Shown: in pieces, positions 10,127-20,513 of the stretch
Numbering within the stretch: position 1 is the stretch's first letter
How the letters are laid out: every line of letters starts with the position of its first letter
Assembly (NCBI GenBank): GCA_009746045.1
Contig: RPFO01000244.1
Location: 1 to 62,000 of the forward strand
Reading direction: 5' to 3'
DNA: 62,000 nucleotides
Source of the DNA: Mesostigma viride
Taxonomy: Eukaryota > Streptophyta > Mesostigmatophyceae > Mesostigmatales > Mesostigmataceae
Position numbers and translations under genes: made by a program
The notes under the pieces: generated by a model
Told to the model about the DNA's origin: nothing
Database searches by the model: none
Seen by the model: only the letters and a program-made list of their open reading frames with translations

Positions 10127-11211
10127 CTAACAAGTGAACGACGAGTGAGCTACTAAAGTTTTGTTCAGTTCATTGTGTCTATATGTACATAGCCGTTTCT
10201 TCAAAACCGTTGCGTGGATACCTTGATTCTGGGTTCGCTGATACTTGTTTCCCATTTTAAATCTCCCGTCCATAATTGGATACATGTAATGTAGGAGGAT
10301 ACCCACTTGCCCGAAATCCGCGTAACGGGTGATTAGTACTGCTGTAAGCGGAACCACAGACAAATCTGTCTAACGGGCTAACATTATTGTCCTTCATGTA
10401 CTGGTTTTTGCACGCAGGACGCCATTCGCAACACCGCCTGACGGAGTCGGATGGACCGGACGTGCGTGAGGCTGCTGTTCACAGTCGTCAAGTTGGCAGA
10501 CATTAATATCAACACGGTCACGAGAATTCGTCCAGAGAATAATTGATGCTTGTGACGTGCTCGACGGCTGCGATGACCGAGATGATGCGTGTAGTGCACA
10601 GCGTCCGAGACGTCGCGACACCCGTGGCTGTCCTGTTGATGCGAACGCACGGTGACGAGACGGAGCCCATTATATAGGTGGATTACAAGTTAGAACGGCC
10701 CGCGCGGTTGCACTGTTTAATCGCGAACGTGGATTTTGCGGAGCCGACGGCCGTTGGGGATTGGAAATCTGATGATATCGGGGCTGCGCACGACATCGAG
10801 GAACTGGGGATCGACGTAGGTCTACAGGCTCACTTGTCCGTCAACATGTATGGCCTCGCTTGACTGTCATCATCTTGACATGTACATAACTAGTTCATAT
10901 ACCATGCATTTGACACTGCCTGCACGTGGATTTTCCAGACATACATTGAGGGTAATTATAACTCGAAAGCACTACGTACGATTGAGACGTCCGGTCGTAG
11001 AGCAGATGCACTGGAGCTTTCTGATCTTCCAATTGATGGGTCTGTAATTATGTAAGATATTCAGATATCGCGATGACTCGAGCATCGATGCATGGAATGT
11101 AATAATGTATTTCATTCAATTATACATCCAATTTAACTCCGCAATTGAGGGGCACACATGTCCATCAGCCCGAGACAACATTTCCCAAGTAATTTTCGAT
11201 TAGTAATTTAG
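10127..11211. other. intergenic, no supported gene
   Basis: Short frames exist (for example minus 10384-10650), but none shows a recognisable domain, coding bias or splice support. A segment near 10229-10320 resembles one at 15076-15170, just past the LINE. Confidence 0.5.
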
Positions 11212-13170
11212 TGTGGGCCTCCCCTACAGGATGTCATCCGCTCACGAGACCACGGGCCCACTTGGCTGGCCACACGTTTAAATGTACGCACTACTCGTCG
11301 TCTTGATAAAATCTACATCACACCCGCATGGGCGGACCTAGTTTGCTACGCATCGGTCGACCGTTCTGTTAATTTTTCGGATCACTACCCACTCATCGTT
11401 ACCCTTGCCCATCACACCAACTCCGCCCGGGGCCCCGGCATTCCCCGCTTAAACAAACAACTACTCGCGGACGATAAGTACTACTTTGAGATCATGACAC
11501 GCTGGCAGTCGTGGAGAGCCAGCAAGGGTAGCTACACCGACTGCTGCAGCTGGATGCAGGAGGGCCTAGCTAACATTCTAGAATTTTCCCAACTGTATTC
11601 ACAAAATATCCGCCGCCAGAAAGGACAGGACTATCGGTACTACCAACGCATAGTGAATAAACTCCAAGCGAAGCCTACCCTGTATCAATCGGAACTAACA
11701 AAACTTCAAAGAGCTCAGACCGAACTCGACAAACTACGTTTCGAGCGTCACACATTAGCACTAGACTCAGAAAATCTGTGGTGGCACCAGGTAGGAGAAA
11801 GAATGACCAAAGAGTTCTTTGCTCTGATTCCTACCCCTAAAGCTCACTCCTCTATCACGGAAATCCAAGACGAACACGGCAGCCACCGAGACATCACCTC
11901 CATACTACAGAGTGGTCACCGCTACTACTCAGCTCTCTTTCTAAACGAACCCCATCCTGACTCATCTGCCGCCATGCAAAAAATCCTACATGCCATTCCC
12001 CGTCGCCTTACACCAGCTCAACAGCAGGAACTCGATCAAATCCCCTCCATGGAAGAGGCCACCACAGCTATGGAACACATCAAAACCGGTAGCGCCCCCG
12101 GGGTCGACGGTCTGCCTATTGAATTCTGGAAAACGTTCTGGTCCCTTCTACACATAGATTTTTACGAATGTATTCTTGAAATTTGGCGGCACGGTAAGGT
12201 GAGCGGCAGATGGGCTGAATCTGCGCTTATCTTACTGTACAAAAAAGGAGACAAGACTCTATGGAAAAACTACCGCCCAATCCGTCTCCTTACGGTAGCG
12301 TACAAAATCATCAGTAAAATAATCCAACGACGCTTATACACCGTCCTAGACTTCCTCATTGGTCCGGAGCAAGTGGGCTTTAGGGCCAATCTCCACATCA
12401 ACGACAGCATTACCCTCATCATGGACATTGTGGAAAAAGCCTGGCGCGACGATATAGAGGGTTTCATATTGTTCTGGGATTTTGAAAAAGCCTTTGACCG
12501 TATGTGCTGGGAATACCTAGAACACATTCTAACCGCACTAGGATTTGGCCCACAACTCATGACCGTCATTATGGGTATGATCAAATCCCTGGCTTGGTAT
12601 TTACTAATAGACGGACACAAGTCAGCGACCGGCGCTAGCTCACGATCGCTACCACAAGGAGATTGCATGTCCCCTATTCTATTTCTCCTGGCCCACGCAG
12701 GACTCTACTGGCTACACCAGAACGATCCTCGCATTCGGGGCTTCCCGACAGGTAACGGTAAAGGTATATTCCAAACGGCTTATGTGGATGACACAACAAA
12801 TGTTTGTATCTCTCTGCCTGAAGTGCATGCTGTCATGGATAATATCACTACCTATTCTGTTGCCACACAACAACGATGCAATGTGCTCAAGTCCACGGGA
12901 CTGCATATCGGCAAAACCAACACCCTACGCTACGCCCTCCCCAACCTGGCTGTGACCTGGGTCAAGCCGGGGGATCACCACCTTTTGCACAATTGTCCCA
13001 TCGGCTGCACACCCGAGGGACGCTTGGCTGAACAACGTTCTTTCATGTATGATGAAACCAACCACGTGGGCAAGCTTGCAGGTTCTCCTTACCGCAGGGC
13101 GCTGGGGGGCCGTCCACCGCATGAGCCTACGAGGGCGAACCCTGATCGTCAACCAACTGTTGTTCTCTAA
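11212..13170 (+). pseudogene. LINE ORF2 fragment: endonuclease C-terminus and reverse transcriptase
   Basis: Before the first ATG (11494) the open frame reads LDKIYITPAW and then SDHYPLIVTL, the conserved end of an EEP-type LINE endonuclease with its SDH motif. Downstream come a linker and the RT domain: APGVDGLPIEFWK, LLYKKGD...NYRPI, a catalytic Asp in FWDFEKAFDR, SLPQGDCMSPILF, and the catalytic box AYVDD near 12780. It would copy element RNA at a nicked chromosomal target. The frame is lost near 13030-13100, where homology moves to frame 2. The missing start of the endonuclease and the frameshifts make it inactive. Confidence 0.88.
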
Positions 13171-13648
13171 GGTCTTGTATTATTGCCAAGCACACCCACC
13201 CAATGATGCCACCACACAGCTCATCCAACGCCTTGGCAGCAATTTTGTCTGGAAACAGAAAGGCTTAATCTCCCACACGGTCCACGGATGGATCAACAGA
13301 GAGATGTCCTTCATGTCATGGGTGCACGGGGGCCTCGGGCTCCACAACATACAATGGCGTCTGTGGTCGCTGTATGCTAAACAAGTGATATCCGTTTTTA
13401 TGGGAGTTAACACACACCCTGGCTGCATGCTTGCACGTGAAACGCTAGCCTCTCTTTCCACCCATGCTAGTGGCACCTCGTGGCAACTGGGGGCGGGCAT
13501 ACTGGGCAGCACCCTTATTTCGTACAAAGGACTCCCATGGTACTGGCAGCGCATATGGACAGGTTACAATAAGCTCAAGCCGGGTCGCCTAGTCTTTCCT
13601 ACTACTAGGAGGAGGTGGCACGGCAGCCACTCTTTTTTAATGACTTAA
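13049..13648 (+). pseudogene. LINE ORF2 continuation (thumb/connection), shifted frame
   Basis: This frame continues the same protein with motifs typical of the region after the RT fingers and palm in plant LINEs: LRGRTLIVNQLLFSKVLYY, then FVWKQKG and WVHGGLGLHNI. It overlaps the end of the previous frame, so one indel lies between about 13030 and 13100. A second indel near 13600-13620 moves the match to frame 1 (PLFFNDLITDATNKPL). Confidence 0.75.
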
Positions 13649-15017
13649 TCACAGACGCTACTAACAAGCCCCTCGGCACTCTCCACGGACACAACCCGTA
13701 TGATGGCTTCTGCGCGCGTCACCGCCGATTGTCAGGGTGCTGGACCTCTACCTGGGGCACGGCGCTGCGTATCGACGGCTCAGCTACGACGAGGTCAGCA
13801 CTTGGGTCTCCCACATGCCCTCCCTGCAAGCGTGGCAAACTCTTATAAGTGCGATACCAGCTGCGTGGCATGCATTGATGACTGCCCCACGCAAGCCAAT
13901 TATAACCGGCGACTGGGTTAGCTTCTACGCCGACGGAGTCACGCCTGCGTGCAAGGGTTTAGTCGTGACGGTTCTGCCACATGAGGGGCTCCAACTACAA
14001 CTGCTGGACGCTATTTCTGGCCACAATGGGTGTCTGTATCAACTATCCACCTTATATGCGTACACGCCAGCTTCCCAGTGTCACCGCATACGCGTAGTCC
14101 CATGGTCTGTGCCAAGATCTTGCATGATCCAGCCGGACCCATTATCCCCGGTTGAGAGCATTACATGGCTACACGTGGGCAACACACGGCTCGATCTACT
14201 ACATCTGGACCCGGTTGAATTTGGATGGGTCTTAACCAAGGGGGACATCAGAACCAGCAAATGTATCTTTGAGTACACCGCAGATTGGGGTTATGATATC
14301 TTGTTGCATACGTACCATCAGCCCCATCCGGGCCGAGCCCGCTGGGGAATACATTGGCCGGGCTACACTTGGGTTAAGATGATTACCCTGGCGGTAGACC
14401 ACCCTCTCGTGGACCGCAGGGCCACTGATGTACAACACCTTTTGATGCATAGGGCGATAGGGGTCTGTGCTACGCTCCACGAGCGTTTTGGTCATGATGC
14501 ATCATGCCTGTGCACGCACCCTAGTGAAACCATTGAGCACAGGTTTCTTTATTGTAATCTCCCTGGGGTTTGGACGTGGCTCATTAACATCTGGGCCGCA
14601 TGGACGGCATCGCCACCCACTCTCCCAATCAGCGTGCGTACCATCATTTTCGGTATTGCTGGCACACCAGGGACCGAGCTTTCAGTTTCCCAAGCAGAAT
14701 GGATATGGCTACGCACTACTATGCTATACGCGATATGGACCATACGCAACGAGACCGTCTTTAAGGTCCGCGAGGAGTATACCCGCGGCGGCGTAGTCCG
14801 GCGCTTTATATACCTATGGAATGCGGCTATGCGCCGCTACTGGCTGTTAGCTCAGGAACAACACAGGGTGTGGGACCCAGGGCCCAATAACGACAAGCCC
14901 AGCCCGCTCCAGCTTTTTCATGATCTACTGGGCCGTAATCAGGTATTCACCAGTATGCCTCATGGCGACATTACTCAGGTCCAATGGCTTCCCTGGTCTA
15001 ATAACGCGCCCTATTAG
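13615..15017 (+). pseudogene. LINE ORF2 C-terminal part with zinc-binding region
   Basis: Homology runs in frame 1 from 13615 to about 13720 and then in frame 3 from 13737 to the stop at 15017, so a third indel lies near 13720. Around 14440-14580 is a zf-RVT-like zinc-binding segment (cysteines in CLCTHPS, then EHRFLYC) followed by WTWLINIWAAW and a Trp-rich tail (AIWTIRNETVF). This region helps LINE proteins bind RNA or target DNA. Length and order fit an L1-clade ORF2. Confidence 0.75.
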
Positions 15018-15223
15018 CCTTTCACCTGTCATCATGATGATCACCGCCACACGTGTGTGTGCCCACCTTCATTAGGATTCGCTGATACTCATTTCCCCTC
15101 TCACCTCTTTGGTCCATAATTGGCTAATAAAATATACCCATTTCCCCGAAATTTCCCCGAAAAATATATAGAATTCTCTGCTGCTGATTGCGGCGTGGGA
15201 TCCATCATCCAACAACCCAAGTC
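15018..15223. other. short spacer between LINE and hAT element
   Basis: Contains the stretch similar to 10229-10320 (TTCGCTGATACT, then GTCCATAATTGG) and a repeated CCCCGAAATTT. No gene seen. Confidence 0.4.
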
Positions 15224-17179
15224 CAGTGTTTTTTTTAAGGTTTTCGTTACTAGTGGCGCTAGGCCACTTGTGGCGTTTCGAACTATGAAAACTTCAGTTT
15301 ACTCGGCCAATGTGTGGCTTTAAGCCAATTAAAATTGGGCTTGGCACGGCCACGTGTGGCGGGCTGGCTTTTTGGTGCAGCAAATGACCCTACCGGCAGC
15401 GGGGTCAGCGCGGCGCGGCGCCGTACTGGCATTCCAAGTTCAAAGTAGTTCAGAACAGTATGTTTAATTATCTTAAGTTCAAACTAGTAGAATTTATTAG
15501 AATCATTCACGCCTTAAGTTGGGTTCACGCCTGAAGTTGGGTTGACCAAAAACCTCGAACCCAACTTAAGGCGTGAATGCCTGTACACAAGGCGGGCGAG
15601 CGTCAGTGTTTTTTTTAGTGGCGATACACCGCCAAATGTGGCGGTGTGGCACTTTTTTTGGCAAAATGTGGCGGTGCCACCCACTTGGACAGGGCACCCA
15701 AGAAGCCACAATTTGGCCGTGCTGTTCTACTTTGTAGTTTCGTTTCGCCACAGGGTGGCCGTGCCTGAAGTTCACTCTAGTACAGGCTACGCCACAATTG
15801 GCGGTGTCAGCCGGTCTTCCGGCCGGCGTTCCGCCACAAGCCTCCCTAGTACTAGAACTACTATGAGTATTACTATGACTGACTGACTTACTGACTGCAT
15901 AGTGCATGTACGTAGAGCCCGGCCAAGTGCCAAGTGGCAAGTGGCCCGCTGCCAGAGACCAGAGTGCACTGTGCAGACTGCAGCTTGTGTGCATTTTCTG
16001 GCTTCAGCTGGCTGGCGGCCTGGCGGCTGGCGCCTCAGTTCCAGTCACTCGCCAGCCATACAGTACTGTACTGCATTGCATTGACTATGTGTTTCGACTT
16101 TCGGCACTTCAGTAATCGTTTTGTTAAGCAGTGGCTGTAGTGGTAATCGTTGTTGTTAATTTACCAAGTACGCCCGGCGCCGATGCCTGAGACGGAGACG
16201 CTCGCCCGCCTTGTGTACAGGCATTCACGCCTTAAGTTGGGTTCGAGGTTTTTGGTCAACCCAACTTCAGGCGTGAACCCAACTTAAGGCGTGAATGATT
16301 CTAATAAATTCTACTAGTTTGAACTTAAGATAATTAAACATACTGTTCTGAACTACTTTGAACTTGGAATGCCAGTACGGCGCCGCGCCGCGCTGACCCC
16401 GCTGCCGGTAGGGTCATTTGCTGCACCAAAAAGCCAGCCCGCCACACGTGGCCGTGCCAAGCCCAATTTTAATTGGCTTAAAGCCACACATTGGCCGAGT
16501 AAACTGAAGTTTTCATAGTTCGAAACGCCACAAGTGGCCTAGCGCCACTAGTAACGAAAACCTTAAAAAAAACACTGGCGAGCGTCTCCGTCTCAGGCAT
16601 CGGCGCCGGGCGTACTTGGTAAATTAACAACAACGATTACCACTACAGCCACTGCTTAACAAAACGATTACTGAAGTGCCGAAAGTCGAAACACATAGTC
16701 AATGCAATGCAGTACAGTACTGTATGGCTGGCGAGTGACTGGAACTGAGGCGCCAGCCGCCAGGCCGCCAGCCAGCTGAAGCCAGAAAATGCACACAAGC
16801 TGCAGTCTGCACAGTGCACTCTGGTCTCTGGCAGCGGGCCACTTGCCACTTGGCACTTGGCCGGGCTCTACGTACATGCACTATGCAGTCAGTAAGTCAG
16901 TCAGTCATAGTAATACTCATAGTAGTTCTAGTACTAGGGAGGCTTGTGGCGGAACGCCGGCCGGAAGACCGGCTGACACCGCCAATTGTGGCGTAGCCTG
17001 TACTAGAGTGAACTTCAGGCACGGCCACCCTGTGGCGAAACGAAACTACAAAGTAGAACAGCACGGCCAAATTGTGGCTTCTTGGGTGCCCTGTCCAAGT
17101 GGGTGGCACCGCCACATTTTGCCAAAAAAAGTGCCACACCGCCACATTTGGCGGTGTATCGCCACTAAAAAAAACACTG
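15224..17179. mobile_element. outer hAT-like non-autonomous element (split by a copy of itself)
   Basis: Terminal inverted repeats begin CAGTGTTTTTTTTA at both ends. The 8-bp target duplication is CCCAAGTC (15216-15223 and 17180-17187). CAGTG ends plus an 8-bp duplication point to the hAT superfamily. Without the inner copy and its duplicated target (15604-16585) the element is 380 + 594 = 974 bp. It has no transposase frame. It is full of GCCAC/GTGGC motifs in both orientations, the kind of subterminal sites hAT transposases bind, and has a 22-bp inverted repeat at 15505-15526/15557-15578. Confidence 0.92.
15604..16577. mobile_element. inner hAT-like element, inverted copy of the outer one
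   Basis: 974 bp, starting CAGTGTTTTTTTTAGTGG and ending TTAAAAAAAACACTG, flanked by the 8-bp target duplication GCGAGCGT (15596-15603 and 16578-16585). It is the reverse complement of the outer element: 15604-16197 pairs with 16586-17179, and 16198-16577 with 15224-15603. The matching lengths and near-identity mean both copies were recently active. Mirrored small frames (for example 15934-16140 and 16643-16849) are artefacts of the inversion. Confidence 0.93.
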
Positions 17180-17292
17180 CCCAAGTCCTGTCAGTGTACT
17201 GAGATCCCGCCACAGTGACACTGTGACCGTCGGGGTAAAATTGGCTCTTTTTTAGCAAATTTAGCAAATTAGCAAATTAGCGGAGGCCGGGG

Positions 17293-17842
17293 GGCGAGAT
17301 TAATTAAGAGGTACCTTGAAATTAAATAAGACGCATGCCTCTATCGAGATATATGTTTGGAGGCGAGTTTCTATTGGCGTTAATTTGTAGTATTGTACGA
17401 CAACTGTCAAGGGTGACGGCATGTACTGAAATCGCGGATACTTTCTAGATCGATTGCGCATTCGACGGTTAAAAGGCAGAGCTGCGGTTGAAAGTACTGT
17501 ACGTGGGGGGGACGGTGTTACAACGGGGGGGGGACGCATTTATGGGGGGGGGGACGGTGTTACAACGGGGGGACGGTGTTACAACGGGGGACGGTGTTAC
17601 AACGGGGGGGCGAGATTAATTAAGAGGTACCTTGAAATTAAATAAGACGCATGCCTCTATCGAGATATATGTTTGGAGGCGAGTTTCTATTGGCGTAAAT
17701 TTGCAGTATTGTACGACAACTGTCAAGGGTGACGGAAAGTACTGAAATCGCGGAAGTGTCGCGGAGACGTTTCTACTTTCTAGATCGATTGCGCATTCGA
17801 CGGTTAAGAGGCAGAGGTGCGGTCGACTGGCAGTACTGTACG
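17293..17842. repeat. direct duplication flanking a G-rich minisatellite
   Basis: A block starting GGCGAGATTAATTAAGAGG occurs at 17293-17504 and again from 17609 to about 17842 (offset 316 bp). The second copy carries an extra segment with GTGTCGCGGAGACG. Identity is high otherwise. Confidence 0.88.
17505..17610. repeat. G-rich minisatellite, quadruplex-prone
   Basis: Four GACGGTGTTACAAC cores separated by runs of 5-10 G. At least four long G runs lie within 100 bp on the plus strand, so a G-quadruplex is possible. Confidence 0.85.
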
Positions 17843-18502
17843 ACGGTGTTGGACGGAATTTCCGGTTAGCGATGCGGTCTAAAGCTTTGCATGTCACGTT
17901 GTCGGATCTTAGCCCTTGCGTCGCGCTATGCTGTGGCGAACTTATTCTCCGCCGTCAGATTGCACCGTCGATGAGCGTCGATGCTCGTCGATGAACCCAA
18001 CGCAAGCCATGTGACGAAAAGAAGTAAAAATTGGTGCGGCGGCCTCTAACGCTGAGTTTGGTCAAGTACGCAACTTGTAGCCCGGCGACTCCACGTACAG
18101 CAGTCCGCAGGTAGTCCGCCGGCGTTAATTTGTTAATTTGTTAATTTGTTAACTGGGGACAACCTAGTCAGTAAAAAAAAGGTTCAATTTTCAGTTGGTT
18201 GTGACAGTTGGTTCTGTTAGGGACCTATTACGGTATGTTTTATGATTTTTAGGATTCATTTGCTCAAGGTTTTCGGATGAAAGACGCATGTATGTTTCCC
18301 ATGACACGGCATGACATGCTTCCACGGTACGTAGCACTGCACAAGCTACTTTTCGTAATATGAGCAACCGCGCCAGGGCTCTTGTCGTGTGGTCCTTTAG
18401 CGGGAGGTTTGGGACCAACTAGCATGCACCGTTGGAAAGTATGGACAATGTGCCTACAAATATGTCCAGTTGATGTGAAGATAACGCTCCAAGTCATATG
18501 CC

Positions 18503-20080
18503 ATGCGTGTGCTCATTCTTAAATGGCTGAAGTTGCTTTGCTGCCTGGCATGTGCATGCACCGATAGCACAGCATGGATAGTTAGAACTAGAAACGGCCT
18601 TGCGGGTCGGCCGGTTTACCGGAAAGTCGTGCCCTTGCATGCTTTGCCACTCACTGGCCGACCGTTTCTAGCTAGAGCCAACAAGGCCCACGACGCCTCA
18701 AACCCTGAACCCCTGCCGGGCTCTTTGGTCCCGAAATCGCTACACGTCGAGCAAGCCGGTAGCCATGTTCAGGTGGTGGACAGGGATCCACAAGCGAAGG
18801 ACTGCGACGTTTCCCGTTCGTACTTTTTCGGTGCTGCAAAAGGAATCGACTGCGAGGGCGTGCGCCTTTTCGCAGCACTAACGTTTATATGCGTTGGGAA
18901 TGGTACCTACGAAGCACTCCTCCCGAGGCGCTGCGGGGTTTACAACGTCACCATCAACCTGGCTTTCAGCAACGTGCTCATGGACGCTGCAAATTATCGT
19001 CGGTTGGCGGAAGCACAGTGGCCTCTTTTGCAACGGTTTCCTGTCATCGGGACGATTGAAAACATTTCCATACCAGCTCCGAATGAATCTGCCGATGGAC
19101 CCTCGGTGGCGAATGAAGTACGAGGCATCTGGTACGAGCCACAGGGAGGCTCAAGATCTTGGTGCCTGAACTGCCCTACTGCAGAACTGGACGGCATGGG
19201 CGACTTCCAATACACGCTGGACTTCGAAACTCGGTCCTTCCTCAACGGTACACCTGGCATGCATGGAAAGGAGCGCAAGGTCAAGCAGTACCGGTCCCCG
19301 CAGGCTGTCCAGTCCTGCATGGCACGGCAGGGGATCACTCGGATCGCGTTCGTGGGCGACTCTCTCCTGCGGTACCGGATGCACTGGTGGTGGTGGCTGT
19401 TGGACACACACACCGACATCCGCCAGTTTCGCTTAGAGCATTACGACGTGCACGTGCGGGCAGGCAGCGTGTCCCTGTCCTGGTTTTTCGACCCCTTGGG
19501 CCTGCGCTTCGTCCAGGCCTTGCGGAATGCCACAGGCACGGAATGCGCATCACGGGAATGCGACATCTTTGAAATGTATGGCGACATGTTCAACGAGAAG
19601 TCCCACTCACTTCCCGGTTTCGCAGAGGATCCACTGGAACTTGCCAGCTTTGACGTCGTGATCGTAGGATTCGGCATGTGGCTGTGTTTTGTCTCCCCAG
19701 CCAACCTGGTAGGGCAGGATGCCAGAATGGCCGAGCTTGCCCGGCAGCTGAAGATCTTCAAGAAGATTCACCCCCATTCCCCGCAGTGTATCTGGGTGGA
19801 TGCTTTTAGTGAGATGCCCAATCACATAGAGTTTGGTGATGGGCTCGTAGACCCGACCCTCATGGGCATGGTGCGGGACATGGCGCACCGCCACCTGGCA
19901 GATGCCCCAATTCCCTTGATCGACGGCTATGACATCTCGCGCGGGCGTGAGTTCACCGCGTGGGACAAAGTGCACTATGCTTTGGAAACGGTGCCAAGGG
20001 TCGGAGAAAAATACACGAGCTACTTTGGCTCGGTCGAGCGAGAGACGTCCGAACTGATATTTGAGAAACTCTGCTCGTAA
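18503..20080 (+). CDS. secreted SGNH-hydrolase-like (PC-esterase/NXPE-type) protein
   Basis: 525 residues, intronless. A hydrophobic, Leu/Cys-rich N-terminus (about residues 1-24) looks like a signal peptide, so the product probably enters the secretory path. Residues about 105-160 (YEALLPRRCGVYNVTINL) resemble the beta-sandwich found before the catalytic part in NXPE-type proteins. The catalytic domain has FVGDSLLR (Ser287 as nucleophile), a central FDVVIVGFGMW block, and WDKVHYA near the end (Asp488 and His491, a DxxH motif). This serine-Asp-His set is typical of SGNH/PC-esterases, many of which add or remove acyl groups on glycans. The substrate cannot be inferred. It is the only frame here that looks like a single-copy host gene. 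The ATG at 18503 is the first that includes the signal peptide. Confidence 0.68.
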   Translation: MRVLILKWLKLLCCLACACTDSTAWIVRTRNGLAGRPVYRKVVPLHALPLTGRPFLARANKAHDASNPEPLPGSLVPKSLHVEQAGSHVQVVDRDPQAKDCDVSRSYFFGAAKGIDCEGVRLFAALTFICVGNGTYEALLPRRCGVYNVTINLAFSNVLMDAANYRRLAEAQWPLLQRFPVIGTIENISIPAPNESADGPSVANEVRGIWYEPQGGSRSWCLNCPTAELDGMGDFQYTLDFETRSFLNGTPGMHGKERKVKQYRSPQAVQSCMARQGITRIAFVGDSLLRYRMHWWWWLLDTHTDIRQFRLEHYDVHVRAGSVSLSWFFDPLGLRFVQALRNATGTECASRECDIFEMYGDMFNEKSHSLPGFAEDPLELASFDVVIVGFGMWLCFVSPANLVGQDARMAELARQLKIFKKIHPHSPQCIWVDAFSEMPNHIEFGDGLVDPTLMGMVRDMAHRHLADAPIPLIDGYDISRGREFTAWDKVHYALETVPRVGEKYTSYFGSVERETSELIFEKLCS

Positions 20081-20513
20081 TAATGGCCGTCAAGCTCCTA
20101 CTCTTTTATTTATGGTAAGCAAGCATTGTTTCCTTCCCATAAGTGGTTCATTGGCTGCACACCAGCCTAACGTCATGTGCACAGTAGTCGTCACGCTTAA
20201 TGTACTCTGTTGATCGTCCGCTAGGCTTAAACATTCAGGCTTGGATTCTCATCACGTGCATGTGAATGCATGCAACATACCATCACCTGCCGCCTATCTC
20301 CTGCGCTCTTTTTCTACCCACTAATTAATTAATTATCATTATTTCATCATCATGAACGACTCGACAACGTGGAAAAGATAGCGGCAGGCTGGATGGTCCG
20401 GATTCTTCATATTGCTGGTTGTCTCCTTGATATGGCTGGCTAATTCGTTGTGCAAGATATATAGATGGTTTATAAAGTGAGACATATGAGATTTGTAAAA
20501 TGAGACAATAATA
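20081..20513. other. 3' flank of the SGNH gene, nothing recognised
   Basis: AT-rich DNA with (TTAA)3 near 20322-20335. No clear polyadenylation signal can be chosen and no gene is seen. Confidence 0.45.

Larger units (their letters stand above)
11212..15017 (+). mobile_element. 5'-truncated L1-type LINE
   Basis: Remnant of ORF2 only: the last part of the apurinic endonuclease, reverse transcriptase, thumb/connection and C-terminal zinc-binding region, in that order. The open frame begins just after a stop at 11209, inside the endonuclease domain, which is the usual 5' truncation. No ORF1 and no poly-A tail are visible. A short region similar to 10229-10320 follows its end. Confidence 0.88.
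17180..18502. other. intergenic with duplicated block and G-rich repeats
   Basis: Starts with the hAT target duplication and AGCAAATT repeats, then holds the 316-bp-offset duplication and G-rich tract listed separately, and four TTAATTTG repeats near 18124-18153. No coding frame upstream of 18503 is convincing. I cannot place the promoter of the gene at 18503. Confidence 0.5.

Noticed and set aside
10384-10650. Minus-strand 88-residue frame
   Set aside because: Low-information sequence with a competing frame, no domain, and no splice or promoter support.
15542-17202. Mirrored frames within the inverted repeats
   Set aside because: They are duplicated by the inversion of a non-coding hAT-like element and match no transposase.
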